64,000 bases of DNA from Nocardia carnea (GTDB lineage Bacteria; Actinomycetota; Actinomycetes; Mycobacteriales; Mycobacteriaceae). The notes beneath the pieces were generated by a model, which had not been told where the DNA came from, did not search any database, and saw nothing but the letters and a program-made list of their open reading frames with translations. The DNA lies in the NCBI RefSeq assembly GCF_029868325.1, contig NZ_JARWNW010000251.1, positions 1-64,000 on the forward strand. Reading direction: 5' to 3'. The first letter of the stretch is position 1. Every line of letters starts with the position of its first letter. Made by a program: the position numbers and the translations under genes. Shown one piece after another: positions 51,887 to 60,192 of the stretch.

Positions 51887-52339
51887 TCAGTAGAACGCGC
51901 GCATATTTATTTGATCCAGGGTGATTTGTACGCCCAGGTTTCGCAGATGGTGAGCAGCCTGCAATGTATACGCTTGCATGGGCTGATAGTGCCCACTCGA
52001 ATCGTTCAAGAGTTGCAGCTCGCCATTAATCACAACTAGCTCACCAGCCGCGGAGACCGGTTCTCCAGCCAGAAAACTTGAATGATGAAACCGTCCCTGC
52101 CCATGACTGTTAGAGGCATACAGATTGCCTTCCCCATCCATTACGAATATTGCGCGGCCACCACTATGCGGAGTTTCGGATTCCGCGTCGGTCGTATCGA
52201 ACAATTCTCCGTGCGAATCGTAGATCAATCCGTCCACCACAGTTAGCCTGTACTGCTCTCTTTCGTTTTCGTCCACGTACTCCACTGCCGTATCCCACAC
52301 GACCCCCGCCGTGTTCTCCCCGCGAAATGCCGGGCTCAT
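51887..52339 (-). CDS. FHHSSF-domain protein, possibly the C-terminal part of a broken ESX substrate
   Basis: 150-codon frame with the same domain as the next gene downstream: AFRGENTAGVVWDTAVEYVD, GGRAIFVMDGEGNLYAS, GRFHHSSFLAGEPVSAAGEL, SSGHYQP. The ATG at 52339 has no ribosome site and lies where the upstream CpnT-like reading frame would continue after two frameshifts. It may therefore be the C-terminal domain of that decayed gene and not an independent gene. If intact, the ancestral protein would have a WXG100-like N-terminus and this domain as its effector end. Confidence in the boundaries is low, in the domain good. Confidence 0.5.
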   Translation of the reverse strand: MSPAFRGENTAGVVWDTAVEYVDENEREQYRLTVVDGLIYDSHGELFDTTDAESETPHSGGRAIFVMDGEGNLYASNSHGQGRFHHSSFLAGEPVSAAGELVVINGELQLLNDSSGHYQPMQAYTLQAAHHLRNLGVQITLDQINMRAFY

Positions 52340-52521
52340 CTCGGTCGTATGCGCCGGTAGCGGCCGCGGTCAGCGCGTTCTTGCCGCCTCGGTGAGATCA
52401 TCCATGGCGATCTCGTCGCGACGCCCCGCCGCGACCTGGACGGCCTTGATGCCGAGATCGAGTGCGGTTTCTTCCAAAGTTGCGGCCCAAGCGCCACGCA
52501 CACCGGCGCGGGCCGCGGCTT

Positions 52522-53034
52522 TCAACGCCGCCTTCGACACCAGCCGTTGCAGGAGTTGTTTGATCGCGGTGCGGACCGCGATACGGGCGCGGTTTGGGCC
52601 ACCACTGCTTTTGCACCCGCGGCCGGTGCTCCGACACCGGTGGAAACGGCCGCCAGAAGGATGGCCATCTCGACTGCGAATATCGCCAAACTGGCCAGAA
52701 TCACCAATTTGGTGTGCTCGATATCGGCCGCCCCGTCGCCGATCTCGTCACCCAACGTTTCGATATGTTTGATCAGGCCGTCGAACGCGCCCTGGCCGTG
52801 CCCTAGGTCGGTCCAGCGATCCGAGATCGCCTGTGCTGTGTCACCCTCGATCGCGGCCAGCACCTGATCGATCGCATGGTTGGCGTCCGGACCGATTTCC
52901 TGAAGGTCGGCGGCCAGCGTCACCCACGCTGTCTCCACCCGCCGCATCGCGGTATCGTCACCCTCGGGCCAATCTCCGGCCCCGACGACGTATTTGCAAA
53001 CCCACTGCAAGGCTTCGGGGATCTCGATACCCAC
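52522..53034 (-). CDS. CpnT-like WXG100 N-terminal module, frameshift-truncated
   Basis: 170 codons from a GTG directly after an upstream stop. Residues 1-110 match the CpnT-type N-terminal domain (ALQWVCKYVVGAGDWPEGDDTAMRRVETAWVTLAADLQ; compare WPDGDED in the large protein at 21.6-25.1 kb). A hydrophobic stretch follows (ILASLAIFAVEMAILLAAVSTG). The frame then leaves similarity at 52586-52593 (near CGCGGTTT): an adjacent frame continues as IAVRTAIKQLLQRLVSKAAL and GVRGAWAATLEETALDLGIK down to 52370. One missing base explains this. A second shift near 52383 would lead to the downstream FHHSSF frame. Either a sequencing or assembly error or a recent pseudogene; the gene as it stands cannot make a full substrate. 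Confidence 0.6.
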   Translation of the reverse strand: MGIEIPEALQWVCKYVVGAGDWPEGDDTAMRRVETAWVTLAADLQEIGPDANHAIDQVLAAIEGDTAQAISDRWTDLGHGQGAFDGLIKHIETLGDEIGDGAADIEHTKLVILASLAIFAVEMAILLAAVSTGVGAPAAGAKAVVAQTAPVSRSAPRSNNSCNGWCRRRR

Positions 53035-53440
53035 TCAGCACACCCCACCGAACAGTGCGGCCGAACCGGTTACGTGGCAGCAGTTTCCGCGTTCCACCCG
53101 CGTAAACGACCAACCCACCTCGGCCCCCTCCACTTCGACAACAGATCCATCACCCATAACCGACGCTGCCGAACACCATCCGGTTCCATCGCGCCCTGGA
53201 GGTTTTGAATCCGACCCCGGGCGACGATACCGGGTCGGTCGACGGGGAGCACCGCCGAGACGGCGCTGCCGCCGCATTCTCGATCGTGTCACGACCGCGG
53301 AAGGTGTGTCATGATCGACCGATGAGTTTGGGGGATGCCTTCGGGTTGACCGGTACGCCGATTTCCTGCCGAGACACCATGGGACGGACGGGGATACGCG
53401 GTACCCGTCGCCACGGAATCTACGCAGTACGTTTGCCGGG
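53035..53440. other. Intergenic region with one copy of a 47-bp repeat
   Basis: About 400 bases between the CpnT-like module and the RDD-type gene. It contains repeat copy 1 (53216-53262). A possible 41-codon minus frame (start about 53157, MGDGSVVEVEGAEVGW) stops exactly where the CpnT-like GTG begins; it is too short and unconserved to call. An alternative 5' part for the plus-strand RDD gene (53322, MSLGDAFGLTGTP) lies in another frame. Confidence 0.35.
53216..53262. repeat. 47-bp direct repeat, copy 1
   Basis: This sequence matches 54218-54264 at 44 of 47 positions (offset 1002 bases), starting CCCGGGCGACGATACCGGGT. Copy 2 covers the 5' flank of the thioesterase gene, beginning at the first base of its GTG. 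Copy 1 is in an intergenic gap with no gene reading into it closely. Confidence 0.8.
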
Positions 53441-53761
53441 TTGGGCGACTTCGTCCTGCAGTTCGGCTCTTTCTTCGCAGCTCTCGCGGTACTGCTCATA
53501 CTAGTGGCGAAGTTGGGGTTCTCACCGGCCGTCGGCTCGTCGGCGATGCTGATACCCATTGTCGTCATCGTAGGGAACCGGATCCTGCTGCCGAAAACGG
53601 TGCATTCGAGCGTCGGCGAGTTGATCTTCGGACTGGTGGAGATCCGCGGTAGCGACGGCGCGTGGCCCGGTTGGCGCGATCTGTTGTCCGGACACGGGCA
53701 GGGTCGGGACGGTGTGCCCAATATCGTCGCCGTACGTCGCTGCGATGTCCGCCGCGCCTGA
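53441..53761 (+). CDS. RDD-family membrane protein, probably 5'-truncated
   Basis: 106 codons from a TTG. The first helix (DFVLQFGSFFAALAVLLILVAKLG) and second helix (SSAMLIPIVVIVGNRILLP) are followed by the RDD signature TVHSSVGELIFGLVEIRGSDG and a C-terminal PNIVAVRRCDVRRA. RDD proteins usually have an Arg-Asp-Asp-containing first helix and a longer N-terminus. Here the corresponding frame reads RSTFAGLGDF just upstream but has no usable start, while a good ATG (53322, MSLGDAF) is in another frame. A frameshift near the start is likely. RDD genes often accompany CpnT-like ESX genes. Confidence 0.55.
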   Translation: MGDFVLQFGSFFAALAVLLILVAKLGFSPAVGSSAMLIPIVVIVGNRILLPKTVHSSVGELIFGLVEIRGSDGAWPGWRDLLSGHGQGRDGVPNIVAVRRCDVRRA

Positions 53762-53783
53762 GCCCGCGACACCGGACAGCGCG

Positions 53784-54218
53784 CTAGGTTCCCGGGGCCT
53801 CGGTGACCAGTGCCCGGGCCGCGCTACGGATGACCTCGGGGATCTCGACCGGTTTACGCGTCTCCTCGTCCACGTAGACATGGACGAAGGTGCCGGTGGC
53901 AGCAAGTTCCAGGTCCTGTCCGGCTTCCCGGAAGATCGCCAGGTCGTAGGTGATGCTGGAGCGGCCGAGGCGGGCGATTCGCAGGCCGACCTGCAGTTTG
54001 TCGGGGAAGCTGAGCGAGGCGTGGAACCGGCAGGAGGTTTCCGCGACGATCCCGATCGCGGGTAACTCACGGATATCGGTGCCCGTCGCGTCGATCAACC
54101 ACGCATTGACGGCGGTATCGAAGTACGCGTAATAGGTCACGTTGTTCACGTGCCCGTAGTGGTCGTTATCGGCCCATCGGGTGGGCACCGGCCAGAGCAC
54201 CGGATACTGCGTCGTCAC
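53784..54218 (-). CDS. Acyl-CoA thioesterase (4HBT hotdog fold)
   Basis: 144-residue hotdog-fold thioesterase, the usual length for YbgC/4HBT-like enzymes. The catalytic/CoA segment is PTRWADNDHYGHVNNVTYYAYFD with the Asp in DNDHYGHVNN, then FHASLSFPDKLQVGLRIARLGRSSITYDLAIF and the C-terminal ATGTFVHVYVDEETRKPVEIP. The start is GTG at 54218, giving VTTQYPVLWPVPTRW; the open frame upstream is repeat and AraC-gene antisense. No clear ribosome site is present. Substrate chain length is unknown. Confidence 0.88.
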   Translation of the reverse strand: MTTQYPVLWPVPTRWADNDHYGHVNNVTYYAYFDTAVNAWLIDATGTDIRELPAIGIVAETSCRFHASLSFPDKLQVGLRIARLGRSSITYDLAIFREAGQDLELAATGTFVHVYVDEETRKPVEIPEVIRSAARALVTEAPGT

Positions 54219-54264
54219 CCGGGCGACGATACCGGGTCGGTCGGCGGGCAGCGCCGCCGAGACG
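54218..54264. repeat. 47-bp direct repeat, copy 2
   Basis: Second copy of the repeat at 53216-53262, with three mismatches. It covers the region immediately upstream of the thioesterase start, so it may include that gene's promoter or operator. Confidence 0.8.
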
Positions 54265-54348
54265 ATTCTGACCGACCCCGGCCGGGCGCGAGACGCCCGT
54301 GCCACGGTCGGCCTCCCGCCACGGTCCCGGCCGTGGGGCGGATACGAA

Positions 54349-55311
54349 TCAACTGGCCGAGGAAACCGCGGCAGAACCGCCGGCCCGGTGCTCCCGCGGA
54401 CTGACACCGAAATGTCGTTTGAACGCCGTGCTCAAGGCGAACGCGCTGCCGTACCCGACGCGGCGGGCGATGGCCTCGACCGTGTCCTCGGTGCCCTGTA
54501 GCAGGTCGGCGGCCAGGTCGAGACGCCATTCGGTGAGGAATGCCATGGGTGGTTCGCCGACCAGTTCGGTGAACCGGCGGGCCAGCGCGGCCCGTGAGGA
54601 CCCGACTTCCTGGGCCAGCGCGGCCACGGTCCAGGGGTGAGCGGGGTTGTGCTGGAGTAGCCGCAGGGCCTTCCCCACCAGTGGGTCGCCGTAGGCGTGG
54701 TACCACGGTGGGGCCTCGGTGCCGGAGAACCAGGTACGCAGGGTCGAGATGAGCAGCAGGTCCAGCAGGCGGTCCAGCACTACGCCTTGGCCGGGTAGGT
54801 CCTTGACGGTTTCGTCGGTCAGCAGGCCGAGCAGCCGATCGTCGGAACGGCCGCGCGGCAACACCAGCATGGGCGGTAGTGCACGCAGCAGGCGCCGGCT
54901 CACCGCGCCGACATATTCGTAGGAGCCGGTAACGAACACCGTTTCCCCGTCCGGATCGTTACCCCACTGCCGTACCCCGAGACTCATCGTCTCGCAGAGC
55001 ACTTCACCGTCCAGAGTCGTGGTGACCTGTCCCGGGTTGATCAGGATCTGCGGTTCGGTCGCGGGATCGTCCGCGACGGTATAGGGATGCGGCCCCCGGA
55101 ACACCGCGACATCCCCGGCCTCGACCCGGCGCTGCTCGCCGTCGGCGGTGAGCGCCCACGCCCACCCCCGGACCACGGCGACGAGCGTCAGCGGCGATTC
55201 GTCCTGGATCCGCAGCGACCACGGCGGGCGGAGCATCGACCGCAGCACGAACGCACCCCGGGCTCGCGGGCCCTCCAGCAGTGCAGCCAATGCATCCACT
55301 CCGCCAACCAT
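54349..55311 (-). CDS. AraC family regulator with cupin domain
   Basis: 320-residue regulator. The N-terminal cupin ligand domain includes FVLRSMLRPPWSLRIQDESPL and VEAGDVAVFRGPHPYTVAD, characteristic of the cupin_6/AraC group. The C-terminal double helix-turn-helix is complete: NPAHPWTVAALAQEVGSSRAALARRFTELVGEPPMAFLTEWRLDLAADLL and TVEAIARRVGYGSAFALSTAFKRHFGVSPREHR. The start is ambiguous between ATG 55311 and GTG 55320; neither has a clear ribosome site. These regulators often control a nearby oxidoreductase; here the adjacent minus-strand thioesterase lies downstream. The ligand is unknown. Confidence 0.88.
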   Translation of the reverse strand: MVGGVDALAALLEGPRARGAFVLRSMLRPPWSLRIQDESPLTLVAVVRGWAWALTADGEQRRVEAGDVAVFRGPHPYTVADDPATEPQILINPGQVTTTLDGEVLCETMSLGVRQWGNDPDGETVFVTGSYEYVGAVSRRLLRALPPMLVLPRGRSDDRLLGLLTDETVKDLPGQGVVLDRLLDLLLISTLRTWFSGTEAPPWYHAYGDPLVGKALRLLQHNPAHPWTVAALAQEVGSSRAALARRFTELVGEPPMAFLTEWRLDLAADLLQGTEDTVEAIARRVGYGSAFALSTAFKRHFGVSPREHRAGGSAAVSSAS

Positions 55312-55518
55312 AATCTGCACAAGCGCCGGGGGCTACGGCCTCGTTCACGGCGACACCGGCGCCGACCGGGACGAGGCGGCGCATCTGCGGTTCGCCGTCC
55401 CGGAATCTTGCGGCAGCCGTGCCACAACATCATCGCCGGAAACCGGCTTCGAGCGTTGTGCCCGGGTCGGCAGCGTGAGCGCGCCGGTCAGGCCGATACA
55501 GAAGCTCGGCAGAGTTCG

Positions 55519-56658
55519 CTACAGATACATCCCGCCCTCGGTGTATTCCGTGCGCACCGCGATACTTTCGGCCCGGTCCCGGAGTGCGGCGAGTTCGGCG
55601 AGCGTGGCTCCGGCAGCAGGAATATCGGCAGGCGTATCGCCCAGCCAGGTCCGCGCCTCGGTGGCGGTCAGCTTGCCGATTTCCACCTGCGCCAGGCATC
55701 TCCCGGGCCGGGTCACAGCAGGGTGCAGCCGGGACAGGTCCTCGTTGGTACTGATGGCGACCAGTACGTCACGGCCTTGCCCCAGCATTCCGTCGGTGAG
55801 ATTGAGCAACCTGGAAAGCCCCTGTCCCGAAGAGGATTTGGCTTCGGCGTGGATCAGCTCGTCGCAGTCCTCCAGGATCAGCAGCCGCCAGCGGTCGGAT
55901 TCGTCGTCCTCGCCTTCGGCGCCCATCGCGGCCCGCATCAGGTAGCCGGGTTTGGCGAACAGCATCTCCGGGTCGAGTACACAGTCGGCCTGGCACCAGG
56001 ATGACCACGCCCGGGCGAGGGAACGCAGGGCCGTGGTCTTACCGGTGCCGGGCGGGCCGTGCAGGAGCAGCAACCGGCCGCGGATATCGGCCGGTTGCAT
56101 CGCCATCAACCGATCCAGCGCACCCGCGACGGGGCCGCTGTAGTTACCCCGGATCTCGGGCCATTCGGGGGTGGTGACGGCGAGGGCACGCCGGGTCGCT
56201 CCGCGGTCGCCCTGATGCCAGAAGCCCATTTTCACCGCGGTCAGGTCGGTGGGGGCGGGCTGTTCTGCGTCGCGGACCGATTCGGTGACGATACGTTCGG
56301 CCAGCTCGTCGCTCACCGCGACCACTTCCAGTGTCGCCGATTTATCGGCCCAGCGATCGGCACGCAGGGTCCAGCCCTCGCCGAGCACCAGGGTCGACTG
56401 CGCATCGGCTTCGACGACCGACCGCGAGACCTGCGAGCCCGGCGGCCGCAGCAGGGCGTCGGGTCGCACTCGATCCAGCTGTTTCTTGCGGTAGTACGGT
56501 TGCACGCCCCGGCCGAAGAGGCTCAGGGTGAGCATGTCGAGCAGGTCTCGGGGCGTGGAATACGAGTCGAGTACAGCCGACCAGGGCAAAGCGTCGGCAG
56601 GGTCGGCGGTGGTGGGATCGAATTCGATCAGGCGAAGTGGTTCGTTGCGTTCGGGCAT
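55519..56658 (-). CDS. AAA-type ATPase with DUF5925 domain
   Basis: 379-residue protein. The N-terminal DUF5925-like region (PWSAVLDSYSTPRDLLDMLTLSLFGRGVQPYYRKKQLDRVRPDALLRPPGS) leads to an AAA ATPase core with Walker A LLLHGPPGTGKTTALRSLARAW, Walker B RWRLLILEDCDELI and sensor LVAISTNEDLSRLHPAVTRPGRC including the arginine finger. The C-terminal lid contains TATEARTWLGDTP. Members are widespread in actinobacteria but uncharacterised; a chaperone or remodelling role is inferred from the AAA fold. ATG at 56658 is used; GTG 56697 behind AAGGGAAAATAT is an alternative. It is not linked to a known operon. Confidence 0.85.
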   Translation of the reverse strand: MPERNEPLRLIEFDPTTADPADALPWSAVLDSYSTPRDLLDMLTLSLFGRGVQPYYRKKQLDRVRPDALLRPPGSQVSRSVVEADAQSTLVLGEGWTLRADRWADKSATLEVVAVSDELAERIVTESVRDAEQPAPTDLTAVKMGFWHQGDRGATRRALAVTTPEWPEIRGNYSGPVAGALDRLMAMQPADIRGRLLLLHGPPGTGKTTALRSLARAWSSWCQADCVLDPEMLFAKPGYLMRAAMGAEGEDDESDRWRLLILEDCDELIHAEAKSSSGQGLSRLLNLTDGMLGQGRDVLVAISTNEDLSRLHPAVTRPGRCLAQVEIGKLTATEARTWLGDTPADIPAAGATLAELAALRDRAESIAVRTEYTEGGMYL

Positions 56659-56738
56659 CGCCGACCATGATCCGCCCGCGGTTACCACACCGTCCACATA
56701 TTTTCCCTTGTCGACGGCACATCATCGACGCTCAGGAT

Positions 56739-57188
56739 TCAGGAGCCGAGGGCCAACTCGACCATCGGTACCGTCTCGATCCCCCTGCCGGTGGCCTGCT
56801 CGATGATGCCGCTCAATTTCCGGTAGGCCTTCGGATGCCGGATCCGGTAGTCGGCCAGCACCACGGCCGTCTCCTGAGGCTCCAGCGGCCGGGCCACCGC
56901 GGGCACCCGGTAGCGGGTGGCGATGCTCACCCGGCAGTGCGGGCCGGCCAGCAGGTTGCGGTACCACTGCGAGGTCTCGCCGAAGCCCGAGGCGATGATC
57001 ACGGTGTCGGTGTCGGGACGGTCCACTGTTTCGAGTGCGACATACCGCGCTTTTCCCGAGGTGCGACCGGTGTGCTCCAGCAGGAGTAGGCGGCCCCCGA
57101 AGAGAAAGCCGAGCCGGGCTCGGAACGCCCAGATCGGGGCCCGTACGAACCAGCGAGTACGCAACAGTTTTACGCCGAGATCCGCCAT
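56739..57188 (-). CDS. Deazaflavin-dependent nitroreductase family protein
   Basis: 149-residue Ddn-like split-barrel protein, second of its family in the window. Characteristic elements: RARLGFLFGGRLLLLEHTGRTSGKARYVALETV, VIIASGFGETSQWYRNLLAGPHCRVSI (cofactor-binding and conserved Trp-Tyr-Asn), and an ending EQATGRGIETVPMVELAL. The N-terminal WFVRAPIWAFR helix lies before the barrel, as in membrane-associated members. The start is ATG at 57188. The 83-base gap to pntB on the left flank of the transhydrogenase operon has no obvious promoter. Specific substrate unknown. Confidence 0.88.
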   Translation of the reverse strand: MADLGVKLLRTRWFVRAPIWAFRARLGFLFGGRLLLLEHTGRTSGKARYVALETVDRPDTDTVIIASGFGETSQWYRNLLAGPHCRVSIATRYRVPAVARPLEPQETAVVLADYRIRHPKAYRKLSGIIEQATGRGIETVPMVELALGS

Positions 57189-57271
57189 TCGTCGACGCTA
57201 ACAGCAAAGGGCCCCGGCACACGCTCGGTGGTGCGACCGAACGCGCGCCGGGGCCGCCGGAATTCGCGCGC

Positions 57272-58690
57272 TTACAGCGCTTTGAGTTCCTCGGTGACCG
57301 CACCCACCGATTTCTTCGCGTCACCGAAGAGCATGGCGGTGTGGTCGGCGTAGAAGAGCGGATTGTCGATACCGGCGAAACCGCTGTTCATCGAACGTTT
57401 CAGCACGATCACCGATTTCGCCTGATCGACATTGAGGACCGGCATACCGTAGATCGGGCTGGCCGAATCCTCGCGGGCGGCGGGGTTGGTGACGTCGTTG
57501 GCGCCGATCACCAGGGCGACATCGGTGCGGCCGAATTCGCCGTTGATATCGTCCATTTCCTTCATGGCGTCGTAGGACACCTCGGCCTCGGCGAGCAGCA
57601 CGTTCATATGCCCGGGCATCCGGCCGGCCACGGGGTGGATGGCGTATTTGACCTCCACACCTTTGGCTTCGAGCAATGCCGCCATCTCCTTCACGGCGTG
57701 CTGGGCCTGGGCGACGGCCATACCGTAGCCGGGGACCACGATCACCTGGTTGGCATACGCCATCTGGATCGCGGCGTCGGCGGCGGAGGTGGCCTTGGCC
57801 TGCTTCTGCTCACCACCTCCGGCAGCCGCGACCGCACCGCCGCCACCGAATCCACCGGCGACGATGGCCGGGATGGAACGGTTCATGGCCTTGGCCATCA
57901 GGTTGGTGAGGATGGTGCCGGACGCGCCGACGATCATGCCGGCCACGATCATGGCGGTGTTGTTCAGCGCGAGACCGGCCGCCGCCGCCGACAGCCCGGT
58001 GAGGGCGTTCAGCAGCGAGATGACCACCGGCATATCGGCGCCGCCGATGGGCAGCACGACCATGAGGCCCAGCACACCCGCGGCCAGCAGCAGCCCGACC
58101 ATCCACCACTGCGTGACGCCGCCGTCGGACGCGCCGAGACCGATCACCACCGCCGCGGCGATCGCCGCCACCAGCAGCAGCAGGTTCACCGGCTGCTGCA
58201 GTTTGCCCAGGCCGATCGGTTTACCGGGCAGGATCTCCTGCAATTTGCCGAACGCGATGAGCGAACCCCAGAACGAGATCGAACCGATGATCGCGGCGAA
58301 CAGCGAGCCGACGATGATGTGCACCGTCGGTTCCTCACCGTGATGGAAGGTGGAGAACCCGGTGGTGTCGATGAATTCGGCCCACGCGATCAGCGCGACC
58401 GTACCGCCACCGACACCGTTGAACGCCGCCACCAGCTGCGGCATGGCGGTCATCTTGGTGCGCAGGGCGGGCGGCACACCGAGTGCCACACCGACCACCA
58501 GGCCCGCGACGATGAGGATCCAGTTGCTCGTATCGCGGACCGCGATGAGCGTGGCGATCACCGCGAGGGCCATACCGCCCGCGGCGATCCAGTTACCCCG
58601 GACCGCCGTCTTGGGGCCGGTGAGCCCCATCAGGCCGTAGATGAAGAGGGCGAAGGACAGGATGTAGAGGATATCGACCAGATTGTCCAT
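57272..58690 (-). CDS. pntB: NAD(P) transhydrogenase subunit beta
   Basis: 472-residue integral membrane subunit carrying part of the proton channel and the NADP(H)-binding domain III. About nine transmembrane helices occupy residues 1-280 (ILYILSFALFIYGLMGLTG, VGGGTVALIAWAEF and so on). Domain III has the signature VVPGYGMAVAQAQHAVKEMAALLEAKGVEVKYAIHPVAGRMPGHMNVLLAEAEV, then ALVIGANDVTNPAAREDSASPIYGMPVLNVDQAKSVIVLKRSMNSGFAGIDNPLFY with the NADP-specific RSM. It transfers hydride between NADH and NADP+ driven by proton motive force, supplying NADPH. Third in the pntAA-pntAB-pntB operon. Confidence 0.96.
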   Translation of the reverse strand: MDNLVDILYILSFALFIYGLMGLTGPKTAVRGNWIAAGGMALAVIATLIAVRDTSNWILIVAGLVVGVALGVPPALRTKMTAMPQLVAAFNGVGGGTVALIAWAEFIDTTGFSTFHHGEEPTVHIIVGSLFAAIIGSISFWGSLIAFGKLQEILPGKPIGLGKLQQPVNLLLLVAAIAAAVVIGLGASDGGVTQWWMVGLLLAAGVLGLMVVLPIGGADMPVVISLLNALTGLSAAAAGLALNNTAMIVAGMIVGASGTILTNLMAKAMNRSIPAIVAGGFGGGGAVAAAGGGEQKQAKATSAADAAIQMAYANQVIVVPGYGMAVAQAQHAVKEMAALLEAKGVEVKYAIHPVAGRMPGHMNVLLAEAEVSYDAMKEMDDINGEFGRTDVALVIGANDVTNPAAREDSASPIYGMPVLNVDQAKSVIVLKRSMNSGFAGIDNPLFYADHTAMLFGDAKKSVGAVTEELKAL

Positions 58691-58693
58691 GGA

Positions 58694-59017
58694 TCACTGA
58701 CCTGCCTTCTCGGCACCCGCGCCGGGCTTCTTACCTTTGAACATGCCCAGCATCCGGTCGGTCACCACGAAACCGCCGATCACGTTCAGGGTTCCGAACA
58801 CCAAGGCCACGAACAGGATGATCTGCACCCCGATCGAGGGGTCTTCCATCCGGCCCAGGGTGACCAGCGCACCCAGCACGACGATGCCGTGGATGGCGTT
58901 GGTGCCCGACATCAGCGGGGTGTGCAGGGTATTGGGGACCTTGGAGATCACCGCGAAACCCACGAATCCGGAGAGCACCAGAATGGCGATATTCGCCAGT
59001 AGCTCGCTGTACATCAT
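58694..59017 (-). CDS. pntAB: NAD(P) transhydrogenase subunit alpha part 2 (membrane anchor)
   Basis: 107-residue membrane protein forming the domain II helices that in E. coli are the C-terminal part of PntA. It carries LLANIAILVLSGFVGFAVISKVPNTLHTPLMSGTNAIHGIVVLGALVTLG and VQIILFVALVFGTLNVIGGFVVTDRMLGMFKG, the conserved proton-channel region. In this organism the alpha subunit is split in two genes, the common layout in actinobacteria. Its ATG overlaps the pntAA stop (ATGA) and its stop is three bases before pntB. Confidence 0.95.
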   Translation of the reverse strand: MMYSELLANIAILVLSGFVGFAVISKVPNTLHTPLMSGTNAIHGIVVLGALVTLGRMEDPSIGVQIILFVALVFGTLNVIGGFVVTDRMLGMFKGKKPGAGAEKAGQ

Positions 59018-60147
59018 TCGGCTTTCGTTGTCGGTTCGGCGTCACGGGTGACGCAGGAATCGGCCAGCACCTGATCGGAGAAATCCGGAGCCAGCTGCCC
59101 GTCGGCGAGCATCAGTTCCAGCAGCGCCGAAATATTCTTCGAATACAGCTCGCTGGCGTGCTCGGGCATGGTGGCGGGCAGGTTCAGCGGCGAACAGATC
59201 GTCACCTCGTGCTTGACCACGGTTTCGCCGGGTTCGGTGAGTTCGCAGTTGCCGCCCGTTTCACCGGCCAGATCCACGATCACGCTGCCCGGTTTCATTC
59301 CGGCGACCGCGGCGGCGGTCACCAGGCGCGGCGCGGGACGGCCCGGCACCAGCGCGGTCGTGATCACGACGTCGAAGCCCTTGATCGCGTCTTCGAGGGC
59401 CTGCTGCTGTTTCGCCTTCTCCTCATCGGTGAGTTCGCGGGCGTACCCGCCCTCACCGGCGGCGTCGATACCGAGATCGAGCCACTGGGCACCGACCGAA
59501 CGCACCTGATCGGCGACCTCCGGCCGCACGTCGTACCCCGTGGTGCGGCCACCGAGCCGCTTGGCCGTGGCCAGCGCCTGCAGGCCCGCGACACCGACAC
59601 CGAGCACCAGCACCGTCGCCGGTTTCACCGTGCCCGCCGCGGTGGTCAGCATCGGGAAGAAGCGGGTCGATTCCGACGCCGCCAGCAGAACGGCCTTGTA
59701 TCCGGCGACATTGGCCTGCGAGGACAGTGCGTCCATCACCTGGGCGCGCGAGATACGCGGGATCGCTTCGACGGCGAACGCCTGCACCTGCTTCTTCTTC
59801 AGCGCGTCGATCTGGTTGTCGGCATTGCGCGGCGCCAGGAACCCGATGAGAGTCTGGTTCGCGGCCAGTTTCGCGACCTCGGCATCGGTGGGCGGTGCGA
59901 CCTTCACGACCACATCGGCCGACCAGGCATCACCGATGGTGGCACCGGCCTCGGTGTAGGCGGTATCGGGAATGAGCGCGCCCTGTCCGGCTCCGGCTTC
60001 GACCACGACCTCCACGCCCTGTTTCACCAGGGCCGGAATGATCTTCGGCACCAGGGCGACCCGCCGCTCGCCCGCGGCGGTTTCGCGAACGACACCGACA
60101 CGCGCCCCGCGTGGCGACGAATCGCTCACGGTCTGCGTTGTCTCCAC
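59014..60147 (-). CDS. pntAA: NAD(P) transhydrogenase subunit alpha part 1 (NAD-binding)
   Basis: 377-residue soluble domain I that binds NAD(H). Sequence shows VGVVRETAAGERRVALVP at the N-terminus, LIGFLAPRNADNQIDALKKKQV, MDALSSQANVAGYKAVLLAA, the Rossmann motif VLVLGVGVAGLQALATAKRLGGRTTGYDVRPEVADQV, and the mobile-loop region ALVPGRPAPRLVTAAAVAGMKPGSVIVDLAGETGGNCELT. GTG start behind GAGAGGGAAACAGACAA. It leads the pnt operon. A long perfect hairpin lies 46 bases upstream and could control it. Confidence 0.96.
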   Translation of the reverse strand: METTQTVSDSSPRGARVGVVRETAAGERRVALVPKIIPALVKQGVEVVVEAGAGQGALIPDTAYTEAGATIGDAWSADVVVKVAPPTDAEVAKLAANQTLIGFLAPRNADNQIDALKKKQVQAFAVEAIPRISRAQVMDALSSQANVAGYKAVLLAASESTRFFPMLTTAAGTVKPATVLVLGVGVAGLQALATAKRLGGRTTGYDVRPEVADQVRSVGAQWLDLGIDAAGEGGYARELTDEEKAKQQQALEDAIKGFDVVITTALVPGRPAPRLVTAAAVAGMKPGSVIVDLAGETGGNCELTEPGETVVKHEVTICSPLNLPATMPEHASELYSKNISALLELMLADGQLAPDFSDQVLADSCVTRDAEPTTKAE

Positions 60148-60192
60148 TTGTCTGTTTCCCTCTCCTACTGTTCCGGCCGCCGATTACGGCGC

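Noticed and set aside
53035..53772. 245-codon minus frame opposite the RDD gene, ending just before the CpnT-like start
   Set aside because: The translation is antisense to the RDD membrane helices for most of its length; only the last 41 codons lie free and they are unconserved.
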